A DNA stretch of 64,000 nt from Miscanthus floridulus (lineage: Eukaryota; Streptophyta; Magnoliopsida; Poales; Poaceae). The stretch covers positions 103,132,166 through 103,196,165 of the forward strand of contig NC_089587.1 in NCBI RefSeq assembly GCF_019320115.1. The letters are read 5' to 3'. The position numbers were made by a program, and so were the translations under genes. Below are positions 12,059 through 25,210 of the stretch, one piece after another. Below the pieces are notes generated by a model, which searched no databases, was not told the origin of the DNA, and saw only the letters and a list, made by a program, of their open reading frames with translations. Position 1 is the first letter of the stretch. Each line of letters begins with the position of its first letter.

Positions 12059-13880
12059 TGAAAGGTCCTAATGGCTAGAGGGGGGGTGAATAGCCTAATA
12101 AAAATTTCTACAACAACACTTAACAAAATGGTTAGACAATTATGAGGCGAAGCAAGTGTTGCACTAGCCTACACAAAATGCAAGCCACCTACCATAATTC
12201 TAGTTTAGATAGTATCTATTCACACAATAGCTATGACACTACCCTATGTTAGTGTGCTCTCAAAGGCTAACTAAAGAGCCACACCAATCAAGCAAGCAAG
12301 CTCTCACAACTAACTACACTAAAGAGCTTGACAACTAGTTTGTGGTAATGTAAAGAGAGTGATCAAGAAGGTTATACTGCCATGTAGATGAAGAAACCAA
12401 TCAATCACAAGGATGAATAACAATGAAGACCAATCACCTCGAAATCAAATGATGAACACAATGATTTTTTACCGAGGTTCGCTTGCTAGCCGGCAAGCTA
12501 CTCCTCGTTGTGGCGATTCACTCACTTGGAGGTTCACGCGCTAATTGGCATCACATGTCAAATCCTCAATAGGGTGCCACACAACCAACACAAGATGAGG
12601 ATCACACAAGCCACGAGCAATCCACTAGAGTACCTTTTGGCTCTCCACCGGGGAAAGGTCAAGAACCCCTCACAATCACCACGATCGAAGCCAGAGACAA
12701 TCACCAACCTCCGCTTGATGATCCTCATTGCTCCAAGCCATCTAGGTGGTGGCAACCACCAAGAGTAACAAGCAAATCCTGTAGCGAAACACGAATACCA
12801 AGTGCCTCTAGATGCAATCACTCAAGCAATGCACTTGGATTCACTCCCAATCTCACTATGATGATGAATTAATGATGGAGATGAGTGGGAGGGCTTTGGC
12901 TAAGCTTACAAGGTTGCTATGTCAATGCAAATGGCCAAGAGAGTGAGCTTGAACCGGCCATGGGGCTTAAATAGAAGCCCCCATGAAATAGAGCCGTTGT
13001 ACCCCTTCACTGGGTACTGATCGGGGTGACCGGACGCTCTGGTCCAAATAACCGAACGCTGCTCCTCAGTGTCCGGTCACCCGATGGCGGCCACATGTCT
13101 CCTGTGTTCAACGGTGAACATTTGATCTCAATGGTCGACAAGTTGACCGGACGCTTCGACAGAGTTGACTGGACACTAAACCCTCAGCGTCCAGTCATTT
13201 ACAGTAAGGGTCCAAAATGAGTTTTTGCCGACCGAACGTGTCTGGTCATGCTTGACCGGACACAGCCCAGCGTCCGATGCTTAACCCTAATCACTATGCC
13301 GACTGACAACATGACCGAATGTAGCCCTTCAGCGTCAGGTCGCAGAGCGACCCAGCGTTCGATTAGTTGACTAACGCCAGCATCATTGCGACCAACTCTA
13401 TTTCACTTCTAACTTCTCCACCCTTGCTCCAATGTGCCAACCACCAAGTGTATCACCTTGTGCACATGTGTTAGCATATTTTCACAAACATTTTCAAGGG
13501 TGTTAGCACTCCACTAGATCCTAAATGCATATGCAATGAGTTAGAGCATCTAGTGGCACTTTGATAACCACATTTCAATACAAGTTTCACCCCTCTTAAT
13601 AGTACGACTATCAAACCTAAATGTGATCACACTCTCTAAGTGTCTTGATCACCAAAACAAAATAGTTCCTACAAATTATACCTTTGCCTTGAGCTTTTTG
13701 TTTTTCTCTTTCTTCTTTTCAAGTTTAAGCCCTTGATCATCACCATGCCATCACCATTGTCATGCTATGATCTTTATTGGCTTCTCCTCTTGAAGTGTGC
13801 TACCTATCTCATGATCACTTGATAAACTAGATTAGCACTTAGGGTTTCATCAATTCACCAAAACCAAACAAGAGCTTTTA
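12059..13880 (-). repeat. 3' LTR of copia element 2
   Basis: It begins on the + strand as TGAAAGGTCC and ends AGCTTTTA, where the other copy has CTTTCA, so the terminal CA has mutated to TA. It contains the diverged U3 array of CCGGACGC-like motifs at about 13025-13375. It pairs with 20312-22136. Confidence 0.93.
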
Positions 13881-13896
13881 ATCTCCCCCTTTTTGG
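13881..13896 (-). other. Polypurine tract of copia element 2
   Basis: On the + strand ATCTCCCCCTTTTTGG abuts the LTR. Its complement is the same AAAAAGGGGGAGAT tract as in element 1. Confidence 0.85.
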
Positions 13897-14929
13897 TAAT
13901 TGATGACAACCCTTATACAAAGATATGAATTAAAATTCAATTGAATCCATGTTGCTTGTCCAAGCATATTTACCATGTGTAAAAGGATATGGACAAGTTT
14001 CATGAATCCTATATGGTAGCAATTACTCCCCCTACATATGTGCTAAGAGTTTGGATTGTAGCTTGCACATATGCTTAGATAGGAAATATATGAGTCAATG
14101 TCTACCAAATGATGCTAAGGTATAGGAGATGGACCTTTGAAGCGTGATACCAATCAGAGTGCACCAATATACCATCCTTAGCACCATGGTTAGCTCAATA
14201 CCACTTGGAAATATTTGGAAATGAAGTCACTAGATATCCTATGCATGTTAGTTTTCATTTCATCATTCAAACCGACCACTAGCATACACCACACAAGCAT
14301 AGATATTGAATTTCAAAACTTGTGCCATGCAAGCAAACATATGAAATGCACATTCAAATGCACCATACAAGTTTATGAGCTTGCTCCCCCCTACTTGTAT
14401 GCTCAAGATTTTAATTGATCCCTTTCCTTTGTCATATCTCTCCCCCTATGTCATATATTAAGATATCTTTATGTTTCTCTCCCTTTATGATATTTCTCCC
14501 CCTTTTTTACTATCTTTACTACTATCTTTGTTTCTCCCCCCCTTTGTCATCAATGACCACAAAGGTTCAAAATATAGATAGTATTACTTGTAGGGTCGAG
14601 ATTGTCAATGTCAATCAATGGTATGAGGATCAAAGTTCACTTATAGCTCATTTTCTAGTTTAAACACTAGGTTTACAAGCCCATAAACATGTCATATGCT
14701 ACCACTAGATAAAGTCAAGCATAGAAGCAATAGTGATACCATATAGACATCAAAATCATTTGATTTTCATGAATGAGCCTAATAAAATAGAACCACTTGA
14801 AAGGTTCTAATAAAATTGAAAATGTGACTAGATGCACTAATTATGTCCTTAGCAAAGATGTATGTCATGCCAAATAAGTTTTACCTTGGATTGCTCGAAG
14901 GAGAGGCATGTCATATAAGTGGGGGTGCA
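13897..14929 (-). other. Non-coding spacer between RNase H and polypurine tract, element 2
   Basis: About 1.03 kb with no convincing frame. Several CTCCCCC tracts (near 14026, 14384, 14440, 14496, 14535) are the minus-strand equivalent of the repeated purine tracts in element 1. Short open frames here (14215-14418, 14415-14663) lie on the antisense strand and look like chance. Confidence 0.65.
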
Positions 14930-17900
14930 TCAACACATATTTGAGAAATCCAATATGTTCAACTCATTCCTTAGCTTGCAAAACCTTTTCTCATCCAATG
15001 GCTTGGTGAATATATCGGCAAGTTGATCTTTGGTGCCTACACTCTCAATGCAATTGTCCCCTTTTTGTTGGTGATCTCTTATGAAATGATAGCGGACATC
15101 AATGTGCTTTGTTCTTGCATGTTGCACTGGATTATTGGTTAGCTTGATTGCACTCTCATTGTCACATAGCAATGACACTTTCTTGAACTTGATTTCAAAA
15201 TCACTCAAAGTGGCCTTCATCCAAAGTATTTGTGCACAACAACTACCAGCGGATATGTATTCGGCTTCGGTGGTTGATAATGCAACACTGTTTTGCTTCT
15301 TTGATGACCATGAAACAAGTGATCTTCCCAACAATTAACATGTGCCCGATGTCCTCTTCCTTTCAACCTTGCATCCTGCATAATCTGAGTTGGAGTAACC
15401 AACTAGCTCAAACTTTGCTCCTTTGGGATACCACAATCCAACATTTTGTGTATGCTTCAAGTACCTCAAAATCCTTTTTGTAGCCTTCAAATGACTTTCT
15501 CTTGGTGAGGCTTGAAATCTTGCACACATACATACACTAAACATGACATCCGGCCTTGATGCGGTCACATAGAGTAGGCTTCCAATCATAGACCAATATA
15601 ACTTTTGATCCACCATGTTTCCACTTGCATCACTATCCAAGTTGCCATTGGTTCCCATTGGTGTGCTAATGGCTTTACTTTCACTCATGCCAAACTTCTT
15701 GATCATGTCCTTGATGTACTTGCCTTGACTCACAAATGTACCATTCTTCAATTGCTTGATTTGAAGATCAAGGAAGTAACTCAATTCTCCAATCATGGAC
15801 ATCTCAAACTCATTAGCCATCATCTTTCCAAACTCATCACAAAAGTTTTGATTGGTTGATCCAAATATGATATCATCAACATAGATTTGCAACACAAATA
15901 GATCTTTCCCAATCTTGATGAAAAGAGTGGTGTCAAGCTTTCCCATTGTGAACCCTTTAGAGAGTAGGAAGTCCCTCAATCTCTCATACCATGCTCTAGG
16001 TGCTTGCTTCAAACCATACAAAGCCTTCTTCAACTTGTACACATGGTTGGGCTTCTTGTCATCTTCAAAATCGGGAGGTTGCTCAACATATTCTTCTTCA
16101 TTGATATAGCCATTGAGAAATGCACTCTTAACATCCATTTGATAGAGCTTGATGTTGTGGGCATAAGCATAGGCTAGCAAGATTCTAATTGCTTCGAATC
16201 TAGCAACTGGGGCATATGTTTCTCCAAAGTCAAGACCTTCAACTTGTGTATAGCCTTGTGCTACTAATCTTGCTTTGTTCCTTACTACTATCCCATCTTG
16301 ATCTTGCTTGTTTCTAAAGACCCATTTGGTTCCAATCACATTGTGTCCCTTTGGTCTCTCTACTAATTCCCATACTTGATTTCTTATGAAGTTATTCAAT
16401 TTTTCATGCATAGCATTCACCCAATCAACATCCTTTAATGCTTCATCTATCTTCTTTGGTTCAATGGATGATACAAAAGAGAAGTGTTCGCAAAATGATG
16501 CCAATCTTGATCTTGTTTGAACACCTCTTGAGATATCACCAATGATTGTATCCAAAGGATGATCTCTTGCAATACTTGTTGGTTGGAGCAATGGAACTTG
16601 ATTGCTTGCACTTGCTTGATCATTGGATTGAGATGATGTACTAGCCACTTGATCTTGATCAATATCATGAGAGCCATTTGCACTAGCTTGAATTGTATCA
16701 TCTTGCTCATTTGAGTTAGAGAGTACTTGCACTTGATCATCTTCATCATCATTTACTTGCTTAGGCCTTAGTTCACCAATATCCATGTTCTTCATGGCAT
16801 TTGAAAGTTGAATGCCTCTAACATCTTCCAAGTTCTCATTCTCTACTTGTGAACCCTTGGTTTCATCAAATTCAACATCATGAACTTCCTCAAGAGTACC
16901 ACTATCCAAATTCCAAACTCTATATGCTTTGCTTGTAGTGGAATAACCAAGTAGGAATCCTTCATCACATTTCTTGTCAAACTTGCCCAATCTAGTGCCT
17001 TTCTTCAAGATATAGCATTTGCAACCAAAGACCCAAAAATATGCAATATTGGACTTTCTACCATTCAAGAGCTCATATGGTGTCTTCTCTTTCAACTTGT
17101 GACAATAGAGACGGTTGCTACAATAGCAAGCCATGTTGATAGCTTTGGCCCAAAAGGATTGACTCATATTGTACTCACTAAGCATAGACCTTTCCATATC
17201 AATGAGTGTCCTATTCTTTCTCTCAATAAGCCCATTTGATTGAGTTGTGTACTTGGCCGAGAATTGATGTCTAATTTCAAATTCATCACATAACTCATCA
17301 ATTCTAGTGTTCTTGAACTCACTACCATTGTCACTTCTAACTCTCTTGATGATTGTTTCAAATTCATTGTGAATGCCTTTGACAAATGTTTTGAATGTTG
17401 TAAATACATCACTTTTGTCCACTAGAAAGAATACCCATGTGTATCTAGTGTAGTCATCCACTATCACAAAGCCATACTTGTTACCATCAATGCTAGTATA
17501 TTGTGTTGGCCCAAACAAATCTATGTGCAATAACTCAAATGATTTACTAGTGCTCATCATGCTTTTCTTAGGATGGGTGTTTCTAACTTGTTTGCCGGCT
17601 TGACAAGAGCTACAAAGCTTATCCTTTTCAAACATAACATCTTTCAAGCCTCTAACTAAGTCATGCTTAACTAATCTATTCAATTGTTTCATTCCAATAT
17701 GACCAAGCCTTCTATGCCATAACCAACCCATGCTAGACTTAGTGAACAAGCATGTAGATAATCTAACTTCACTAGCATTAAAATCAACCAAGTATAGATT
17801 CTCATATCTAAAGCCTTTGAAGATCAAGTTAGAGCCATCTACACTTATGATCTCTACATCATCTACCCTAAATATGCATTTGAATCCAAGATCACACAAT

Positions 17901-18147
17901 TGAGCCATGGATAACAAATTGAAGTTCAAGCTCTCTACTAGCAACACATTGGATATGCTCATGTCATTGGATATTGCAATCTTACCAAGCCCCTTAACCT
18001 TGCCCTTGCCATTGTCACCAAATGTGATACTATCATAACCATCATTGCCATTGGTGTTGATTGAGTTAAACATTCTTGCATCACTGGTCATGTGTTGAGT
18101 GCACCCACTATCAAGAACCCAATGCCTTCCTCCGGCTTTGTAATTGA
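14930..18147 (-). pseudogene. pol of copia element 2 (near-intact, one clear stop)
   Basis: Reads right to left. The protease active site DSGCTQHMTSD begins near 18120. From the Met of MTSD at 18091 the frame is open for 918 codons. Counting from that Met: integrase zinc-finger His126 and His131, Cys160 and Cys163; integrase core Asp191, Asp254, Glu290; RT with DVKSAFLNG and a YVDD box; RNase H starting with GYSNSDYAGCK, where the usual SDSDYAG Asp is Asn. TAA at 15337-15335 (CAA to TAA) stops it inside RNase H. The frame then continues for 134 codons to the natural TGA at 14930. The protease start and gag are in different frames from each other. One nonsense change aside, this is the best-preserved pol in the window. 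Confidence 0.93.
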
Positions 18148-20254
18148 CCTACAAAAGAAGATCAATTCTTTTTAGGTACCCAAACTTGCTTGGGTCCTTG
18201 AAGGTTAGTCACTAAGCTCTTTGGTACCCAAATGGCTTTCTTCTTTGAGCCCACCCATGGTTTACCAATGAACTTAGCCTTCACACTATTTGTACCCTTA
18301 GTAAGCATATAGCATGAATCAAGCTTTTATGAAGGATACATTAGCTTGTGATTTCTTGTTCATGTATTTTTGCTCTACATGACCAACTTGCTTGCAACTA
18401 GTGTAAAACTGACCATTGTTCTTCACAAAACTAGTCTTATGAGGAGCAAAGGCCGCCTTGCCTTTCTTGGGGGTATAGCCCAATCCCTATTTGTAGAGAG
18501 AAGCTCTTTGGCTACCCAAGCACATAAGCAAGCGGTCCTCACCACCATAGGCCTTAGCCAAAGTGTGAGTGAGCTTGTTAACCTCCTTCTTGAGATTCTC
18601 ATTCTCAACCACTAGTGAGGCATCACAAGTGAGACCATCACTACTAGATAAGGTAGAAGTGGAAGTACTACAAGAAGGGTTAGTGGGAGGAACAATAATA
18701 GGCATAGATAATAATTCATCAATTAAATCACAAGTTAAGCCTATATCACAAGTATCAACATGCTTCTTTTTATTTTGCTCATTAAGCAAAGAAGAATGAG
18801 CTTTTTCAAGCTTCTTGTGAGCCTTGTCTAGTTTCTCATGGGCTTCCTCTAGCCTCTCATGAGTTGCTTTGAGCTCATAAAGGGCTTGCTTAAGGGCTTT
18901 TACCTCCTTATTTAAGCTCTTGCATTCTCTTCTCTTAATGTCAAAATGTTCTTTAGCATCTTCTAGCATGTCAAACAATTCATCTTTGGTAGGCTCATCA
19001 TCATCACTATCACTATCATTTTCATTTTCATTTTCATGTTCATTTTCATCATCATATTCTTCATCACTTTCATCATCACAAGATTGTACCTTAGTGGCCT
19101 TAGCCATGAAGCATGATGAAGATTCAAAGAGAGAAGGCTTCTCATTTATAGCAATGCTTGTAAGAACCTTCTTCTTGGTGATCTTGTTGTCATCACTACC
19201 ATCATCATCATCACTTGATGAAGCATCACTATCCCAAGTGACTATATATGAACCACCCTTCTTCTTCTTGAAGGCCATCTTATCCTTCTTCTCTTTCTTT
19301 TTCCTTTTTGTCCTTCTTCTTGTTCTTCTTGTTGTCATCATCATTGTCGCTATTGTATGGGCATTGGGCGACAAGATGATCTTTGCTTCCACACTTGAAG
19401 CACCTTCTTGACCCTTCTTTATTCTTGGATGAAGATTTCTTTCTTCTTGCACGGTAGCCCTTCTTCACCATGAACTTGCCAAATCTTTTGACAAAGAGAG
19501 CCATCTTCTCATCATCGTCATCATCCCATGAATCATCCTCTTCACTTGATGTTTCTTGTTTAGCTTTACCCTTGGATGATGTGGCCTTGAATGCCACACT
19601 ATTCTTCTTGTCATCCTTCTTCTCATCTTTCTTCTCCCTCTTTTCTTCCTTCTCATCATCATCTCTATAAGCATCATCAGTCATGATATCTCCCAAGATT
19701 TGGTTTGGTGTCATTGTGTTCAAACCGGTCCTCACTAGTAAGGTGACCAACATACCAAATCTTGTAGGCAAACATCTCAAGAACTTATTGGAGAAGTCCT
19801 TGTCCTCTATCTTCTCACCAAGTGCTTTGAGATCATTGACAATCACTTCCATCCAATGGAACATGTCCGGCACACTCTCATCTTCCTTCATCTTGAAGCT
19901 TGCAAACTTCTCTTTGAGAATATATGCCTTTGCACCCTTCACGGCTTGAGTGCCCTCAAATGATTCTTCCAATTTCTTCCAAGCTTCATGAGCCATCTCA
20001 ATATTCTTGATTTGCTCAAATGTTCTCACATCAATTGCATCATGAATGGCACTTAGAGGAATGTCATTATTTTAGAGAAGCACTTCTTCGGCCATGGTGG
20101 GATTTTCCGGATCCTCAATCTCAATTTTGGTTTCTACCACCTACCACACCTTTCTATTGATTGACTTGATATGTGTGGTCATCTTTGACTTCCAATAAGA
20201 ATAATTTGAACCATCAAATTGGGGTGGCTTCTTGGTGTTGTTGATTTGAGCCAT
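18148..20254 (-). pseudogene. gag of copia element 2 (stops and a frameshift)
   Basis: ATG at 20254 opens MAQINNTKKPPQFDG. In-frame TAG at 20143 and TAA at 20074 interrupt it. 20029-19280 is open and holds the gag core, Lys/Asp-rich linkers and a CX2CX4HX4C knuckle (CFKCGSKDHLVAQC). The frame then shifts near 19300, in a run of A/G, into 19452-18487, which holds the acidic stretch and a coiled coil of KLDKAHKKLEKAH heptads. It stops at TAG 18489-18487, and gag-like sequence continues to the VWVPKKN motif followed by TGA, as in element 1. Confidence 0.87.
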
Positions 20255-20290
20255 TTTAACACCGAAGGTTGTTAAGCCTCAAATAACGGT

Positions 20291-20311
20291 GACCACAGCT
20301 CTAATACCACT
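20291..20311 (-). other. Primer binding site of copia element 2
   Basis: The minus strand reads TGGTATTAGAGCTGTGGTC directly after the LTR. This is the initiator tRNA-Met type with one C-to-T change from TGGTATCAGAGC. Confidence 0.85.
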
Positions 20312-22136
20312 TGAAAGGTCCTAATGGCTAGAGGGGAGGGGGTGAATAGCCTAATAAAAATTTCTACAACAACACTTAACAAAATGGTTAGACAATTATG
20401 AGGCGAAGCAAGTGTTGTACTAGCCTACACAAAATGCAAGCCACCTACCACAATTCTAGTTTAGATAGTATCTATTCACACAATAGCTATGACACTACCC
20501 TATGTTAGTGTGCTCCCAAAGCCTAACTAAAGAGCCACACCAACCAAGCAAGCAAGCTCTCACAACTAACTACACTAAAGAGCTTGACAACTAGTTTGCG
20601 GTAATGTAAAGAGAGTGATCAAGAAGGTTATACCGCCGTGTAGATGAAGGAACCAATCAATCACAAGGATGAATAACAATGAAGACCAATCACCTCAGAA
20701 TCAAATGATGAACACAATGATTTTTTACTGAGGTTCACTTGATAGCCGGCAAGCTACTCCTCGTTATGGCGATTCACTCACTTGGAGGTTCACGCGCTAA
20801 TTGGCATCACACGCCAAATCCTCAATAGGGTGCCGCACAACCAACACAAGATGAGGATCACACAAGCCACAAGCAATCAACTAGAGCACCTTTTGGTTCT
20901 CTGCCAGGGAAAGGTCAAGAACCCCTCACAATCACCATGATCGGAGCCAGAGACAATCACCAACCTCTGCTCAATGATCCTCGCTGCTCCAAGCCGTCTA
21001 GGTGGCGGCAACCACCAAGAGTAACAAGCGAATCCCGCAGCGAAACACGAACACCAAGTGCCTCTAGATGCAATCACTCAAGCAATGCACTTGGATTCAC
21101 TCCCAATCTCACTATGATGATGAATCAATGATGGAGATGAGTGGGAGGGCTTTGGCTAAGCTCACAAAGTTTCTATGTCAATGCAAATGGCCAAGAGAGT
21201 GAGCTTGAACCGGCCATGGGGCTTAAATAGAAGCCCCCATGAAATAGAGCCGTTGTACCCCTTCACTGGGTACTGATCGGGGTGACCGGATGCTCCGGTC
21301 CAACTGACCGGACGCTGCTCCTCAGCGTCTGGTCGCCCGATGGTGGACACGTGTCTCCTGCATTCAATGGTGAACGTTTGATCTCAATGGTCGACAAGTT
21401 GACTGAATGCTCTGACAGAGTTGACTAGACACTGAACCCTCAGTGTTCGGTCATTTACAGTAAGGGTCCAAAACAAGTTTTTGCCGACCGGACACGTCTG
21501 GTCATGCTTGACCGGATACAACCCAGCGTTCGATGCTTAACCCTAATCACTGTGCCGACCGACAACACGATCGGATGTAGCCCTTCAGCGTTCGGTCATA
21601 GAGCGGCCTAGCATCCGGTCAGTTGACCGACGCCAGCAATATTGCGACCAACTCCATTTCACTTCTAACTTCTCCACCTTTGCTCAAATGTGCCAACCAC
21701 CAAGTGTATCACCTTGTGCACATGTGTTAGCATATTTTCACAAACATTTTCAAGGGTGTTAGCACTCCACTAGATCCTAAATGCATATGCAATGAGTTAG
21801 AGCATCTTGTGGCACTTTGATAACCGCATTTCAATACGAGTTTCACCCCTCTTAATAGTACGGCTATCAAACCTAAATGTGATCACACTCTCTAAGTGTC
21901 TTGATCACTAAAACAAAATAGCTCCTACAAATTATACCTTTGCCTTGAGCTTTTTGTTTTTCTCTTTCTTCTTGTCAAGTTTAAGCCCTTAATCATCATC
22001 ATGCCATCACCATTGTCATGCTATGATCTTTATTAGCTTCTCCTCTTGAAGTATGCTACCTATCTCATGATCACTTGATAAACTAGGTTAGCACTTAGGG
22101 TTTCATCAATTCACCAAAACCAAACAAGAACTTTCA
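20312..22136 (-). repeat. 5' LTR of copia element 2
   Basis: 1825 bases, TGAAAG…CTTTCA on the + strand, followed by target duplication CCTGC at 22137-22141. It matches 12059-13880 throughout with scattered, mainly transition, differences. The U3 repeat array is at about 21280-21640. Confidence 0.94.
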
Positions 22137-23751
22137 CCTGCTAGGATTCATGGGTGTGTATGGGAAGCATAAATATACACTGGAAGCACAGCAAGACCTG
22201 CATCGTCGTATGAAAGAACGAGACAACCTAAGGCAGATAATGGATGGCATTACTTAAGTCCTGCCAGCTACACTCTTAGCAAAAAGGGAAGGAAAGTATG
22301 TTTGAATGCCTAAGCAGCATCAAGGTCCCATCTGGCTTCTGCTCGAATGTAAAGGGGATAATAAATGTGGTAGAGAAGAAATTCCTAAACCTAAAGTCTC
22401 ATGACTGCCACGTGCTTATGACATAATTACTTTTAGTTGCATTGAGAGGGATTCTACCTAAAAATGTACGATTAGCCCCTGTGAAGATATGTGCATTCCT
22501 CAATGTAATTTCTCAGAAGGCAATCGATCCAGTGAATCTAGCAAAGCTAGAGAATAACATGGTCCAATGTCTTATCATCTTTGAGTTGGTGTTCCCACCA
22601 TCCTTCTTCAGTATTATGACACATCTCCTAGTTCACCTCATTAAAGAGATTAGTATTCTTGGTCCTGTATTCCTACACAACATGTTCCCCCTTGAGAGGT
22701 TCATGGGAGTCATAAAGAAATATGTTCACAACCGTGCTCGGCCAGAAGGAAGCATCTCCAAGGGCTACGGAACAGAGGAGGTCATTGAGTTTTGTGTTGA
22801 CTTTATTCCTGATCTTAACCCAATTGGTGTTCCTTAATTGTGACATCAGGGGAGACTAAGTGGAAAGGGAACACTAGGAAACAAAATAATTAGTTTAGAT
22901 GAAGATTCTTTCCGTAAAGCACACTACACAGTTTTGCAAAACTCCTCCTTGGTGGCTCCGTATATCAAGGAACACAAGAACATTCTATGATCCAACTTCC
23001 CAGGGAAGCCTAAGGCCTAGATTACGTGTTGGCACATAGAAACTTTTGGTGGTTGGTTGCAAAAACATCTCATGGGTAATGAGACTATTGATGAACAACT
23101 GTACTTGTTGTCTAGGGAACCATCTTGGCTTATTTTGACATTCAAAGGGCATGAGATAAATAGGAATACATAAACGATAGCCCAAGATAAAAGGAACACG
23201 AACCAAAACAGTGGTGTCCACATAGATGCCATAGACCCAAATGGGAATAAGAAACATATTTTAGCCGCACAGAGGAGATATGAGAACTTGACTATGGACC
23301 TTCTTTTAAGGTCCCTTTGTTTCGGTGCCAATTGGTGAAGCTGACCAGAGGTGGGGTAGCAGTGGACCAGCTGTACGAAATGACAACAGCGGACCTCAAC
23401 AATCTTGGGTACAGAGGCGAACCATTCGTTCTAGCCAAGGATGTGACTCAAGTTTTCTATGTGAAGGACATGTCTACCAAACTAAAGAAACAGAAAAATG
23501 TCAAGTCAGACAATGAGCTAAAGCACCACATAGTTCTTTCATGGAAAGGAAACATCATGGGAATCAATGACAAGTCAGACATGCCAGAAGATTATGATAA
23601 GAATGACGAAATTTTGTCTTTCACAGTGAACACTGACCCAAGCATCCTGCTAAATAATAAGGATGCTCAATGGTTACAACGTGATCATAACCAAGGGTCA
23701 TATACGTCAAGAAGAAGTTTATTGCCATTCCCACTAGATGGTGATGTTTAA
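22137..23751 (+). pseudogene. CACTA TNP2 transposase, C-terminal half
   Basis: It resumes the transposase at GFMGVYG. 22381-22837 matches the DUF4218 region (SHDCHVL…LLLVALRGILP, FELVFPPSFF, LGPVFLHNMFP, RFMGVIKKYVHNRARPEGS, GYGTEEVIEFCVDF). 23317-23751 matches the C-terminal DUF4216-type region (TTADLNNLGYRGEPFVLAKDVTQVFYVKD, NTDPSILLN). Stops and frameshifts break it between these blocks (for example 22255-22440 and 22838-23316), so it is non-functional. Confidence 0.87.
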
Positions 23752-25019
23752 TAATATATTAGAGTTATTATGTAATAATCGTGATGTCGTATGCGCCTCA
23801 AACTTTTTCTCATGCTTTTACGTACCAAAAGTTAAGGACTCACTAAGTTTTAGATTTTTTGAGGTGTTTTGATATTTTCTAGGGTTTAAATGAATTTTTG
23901 CTTGAAGGTACGAAGTAATTGGAGGTTGAACTGAGGCCACACCTAAACGATCTGAAATGGTATAAAACCTTCATACTACGTCTCATATGGCCCAATTAAC
24001 CAAATTTGGTGGGGATAGATGGAAAATTATATTATTTTGATGGGGGTAATTCAACCTCCTTTCTCTGTTTTAACACAATATAAATGTAGTAAATACCAAA
24101 ATTGATCAAAAAGATCTAAAACTCTATGTGGGGCCATACTTTGGGTCTACTTCCTTGCAAAAAAAAAAAATTCAAACCATTTCAACACCGGCGTAACATA
24201 CATGGTTCACAAATTGGATACGCCATTTCATGGAACCATAACTACAACTACTAGGTCTCCACATTTCTCGTGTATTTCTACGTCGTATGTGCCTCAAATT
24301 TTTTCTCATGTTTTTACATACCAAAAGTTAAGGAATTGCTAAGTTTTAGATTTTTCTAAGGCATTTTGATATTTTCTACTGTGTAAATAAATTTCTGCTT
24401 AACAGTACAAAGTAATTGGAGGTTGAACTAAGGCTACCCCTCAACAATCCGAAATGGTACCAAGCATTTATACTGGTTCTCACATGGTCCAATTAATCAA
24501 ATTTGGTGGAGGGGGTAATTCAACCTCCTTTGTCCATTTTAGCATAAAATAAGTGTAGTAAATACCAAAATCGATCATAAAAATTTAAGATTTTGTGTGG
24601 GGCCATACTTTGTGTCTATTTGCTTGCAGAAAAAATTCAAACCATTTTGACACTGGTGTAACATACATGGTTCACAAATTGGATGCGCCATTTCATGAAA
24701 CCCTAAATACAACTACTGGGTTTCCACAGCTCTCGTGCATTTCAACAATGTGTGATGGAAATTCTAATTATTAATGTTAATATGATGGGAAAACTCATTT
24801 CCTGTTGAAAAGCAATAATTTACAATCTGTCAAATATTTATAGGGTAAAACAAAAGAATTTAAGTTACATATTTTTCTTATGTATATCAAAGCAAAACCA
24901 AGCCAAGAAATTTGTTTTGTAATTTTTAGACCTATATTTTATTTACTACGCAATTAACAACTCTCAGCATATTTATAAAAAAGTATATAACAAAAATAGC
25001 AGTATGCACATTCTGGTTG
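23752..25019 (+). repeat. Two-copy ~496-base tandem duplication in CACTA non-coding region
   Basis: Copy 1 (23786-24281) and copy 2 (24282-about 24745) share landmarks in the same order: GTCGTATG(C/T)GCCTCAAA, ACCAAAAGTTAAGGA, AAGTAATTGGAGGTTGAACT, GGGGCCATACTTTG, ACATACATGGTTCACAAATTGGAT. A third copy may start and fade at 24731. The remainder to 25019 is AT-rich with no gene. Confidence 0.82.
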
Positions 25020-25210
25020 GAAATGAAACTGTGGGCCACCTTTAATCCTGGGTGGTAGATCCATCCGGGACTAAAGATGGGCCTCAATTTCGCGGCCCGC
25101 CAAAAAAATATCTTTAGTCCCAGTTGCAGCCGTCATATGGGACTAAAGGGTCTTTAGCCCCGGATGGTGGATCCAACCAGGACTAAAGGTCCCGACCTCT
25201 ATATACTGCC
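25020..25210. repeat. CACTA subterminal repeat block
   Basis: Repeated GGGACTAAAG and its complement CTTTAGTCCC near 25069, 25112, 25140, 25150 and 25180, with GGATGGATC-type spacers. Such direct and inverted units crowd the ends of grass CACTA elements, where TNPA-type proteins bind. Confidence 0.6.

Larger units (their letters stand above)
12059..22136 (-). mobile_element. Ty1/copia LTR retrotransposon 2, complete, nested in the CACTA transposase
   Basis: A complete 10.08 kb element on the minus strand. LTRs of 1822 and 1825 bases flank a primer binding site, gag, pol, spacer and polypurine tract, and the insertion is bracketed by the 5-base duplication CCTGC. It is the same lineage as element 1, with closely similar pol. 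Its pol is open for 918 codons with only one later stop, so it looks younger than element 1. It sits inside the TNP2 gene at the NLL^GFMG position, which dates its insertion after arrival of the CACTA element. Confidence 0.95.

Noticed and set aside
18920..19411. 163-codon plus-strand Ser-rich frame
   Set aside because: It is the exact antisense of the acidic gag region of copia element 2.
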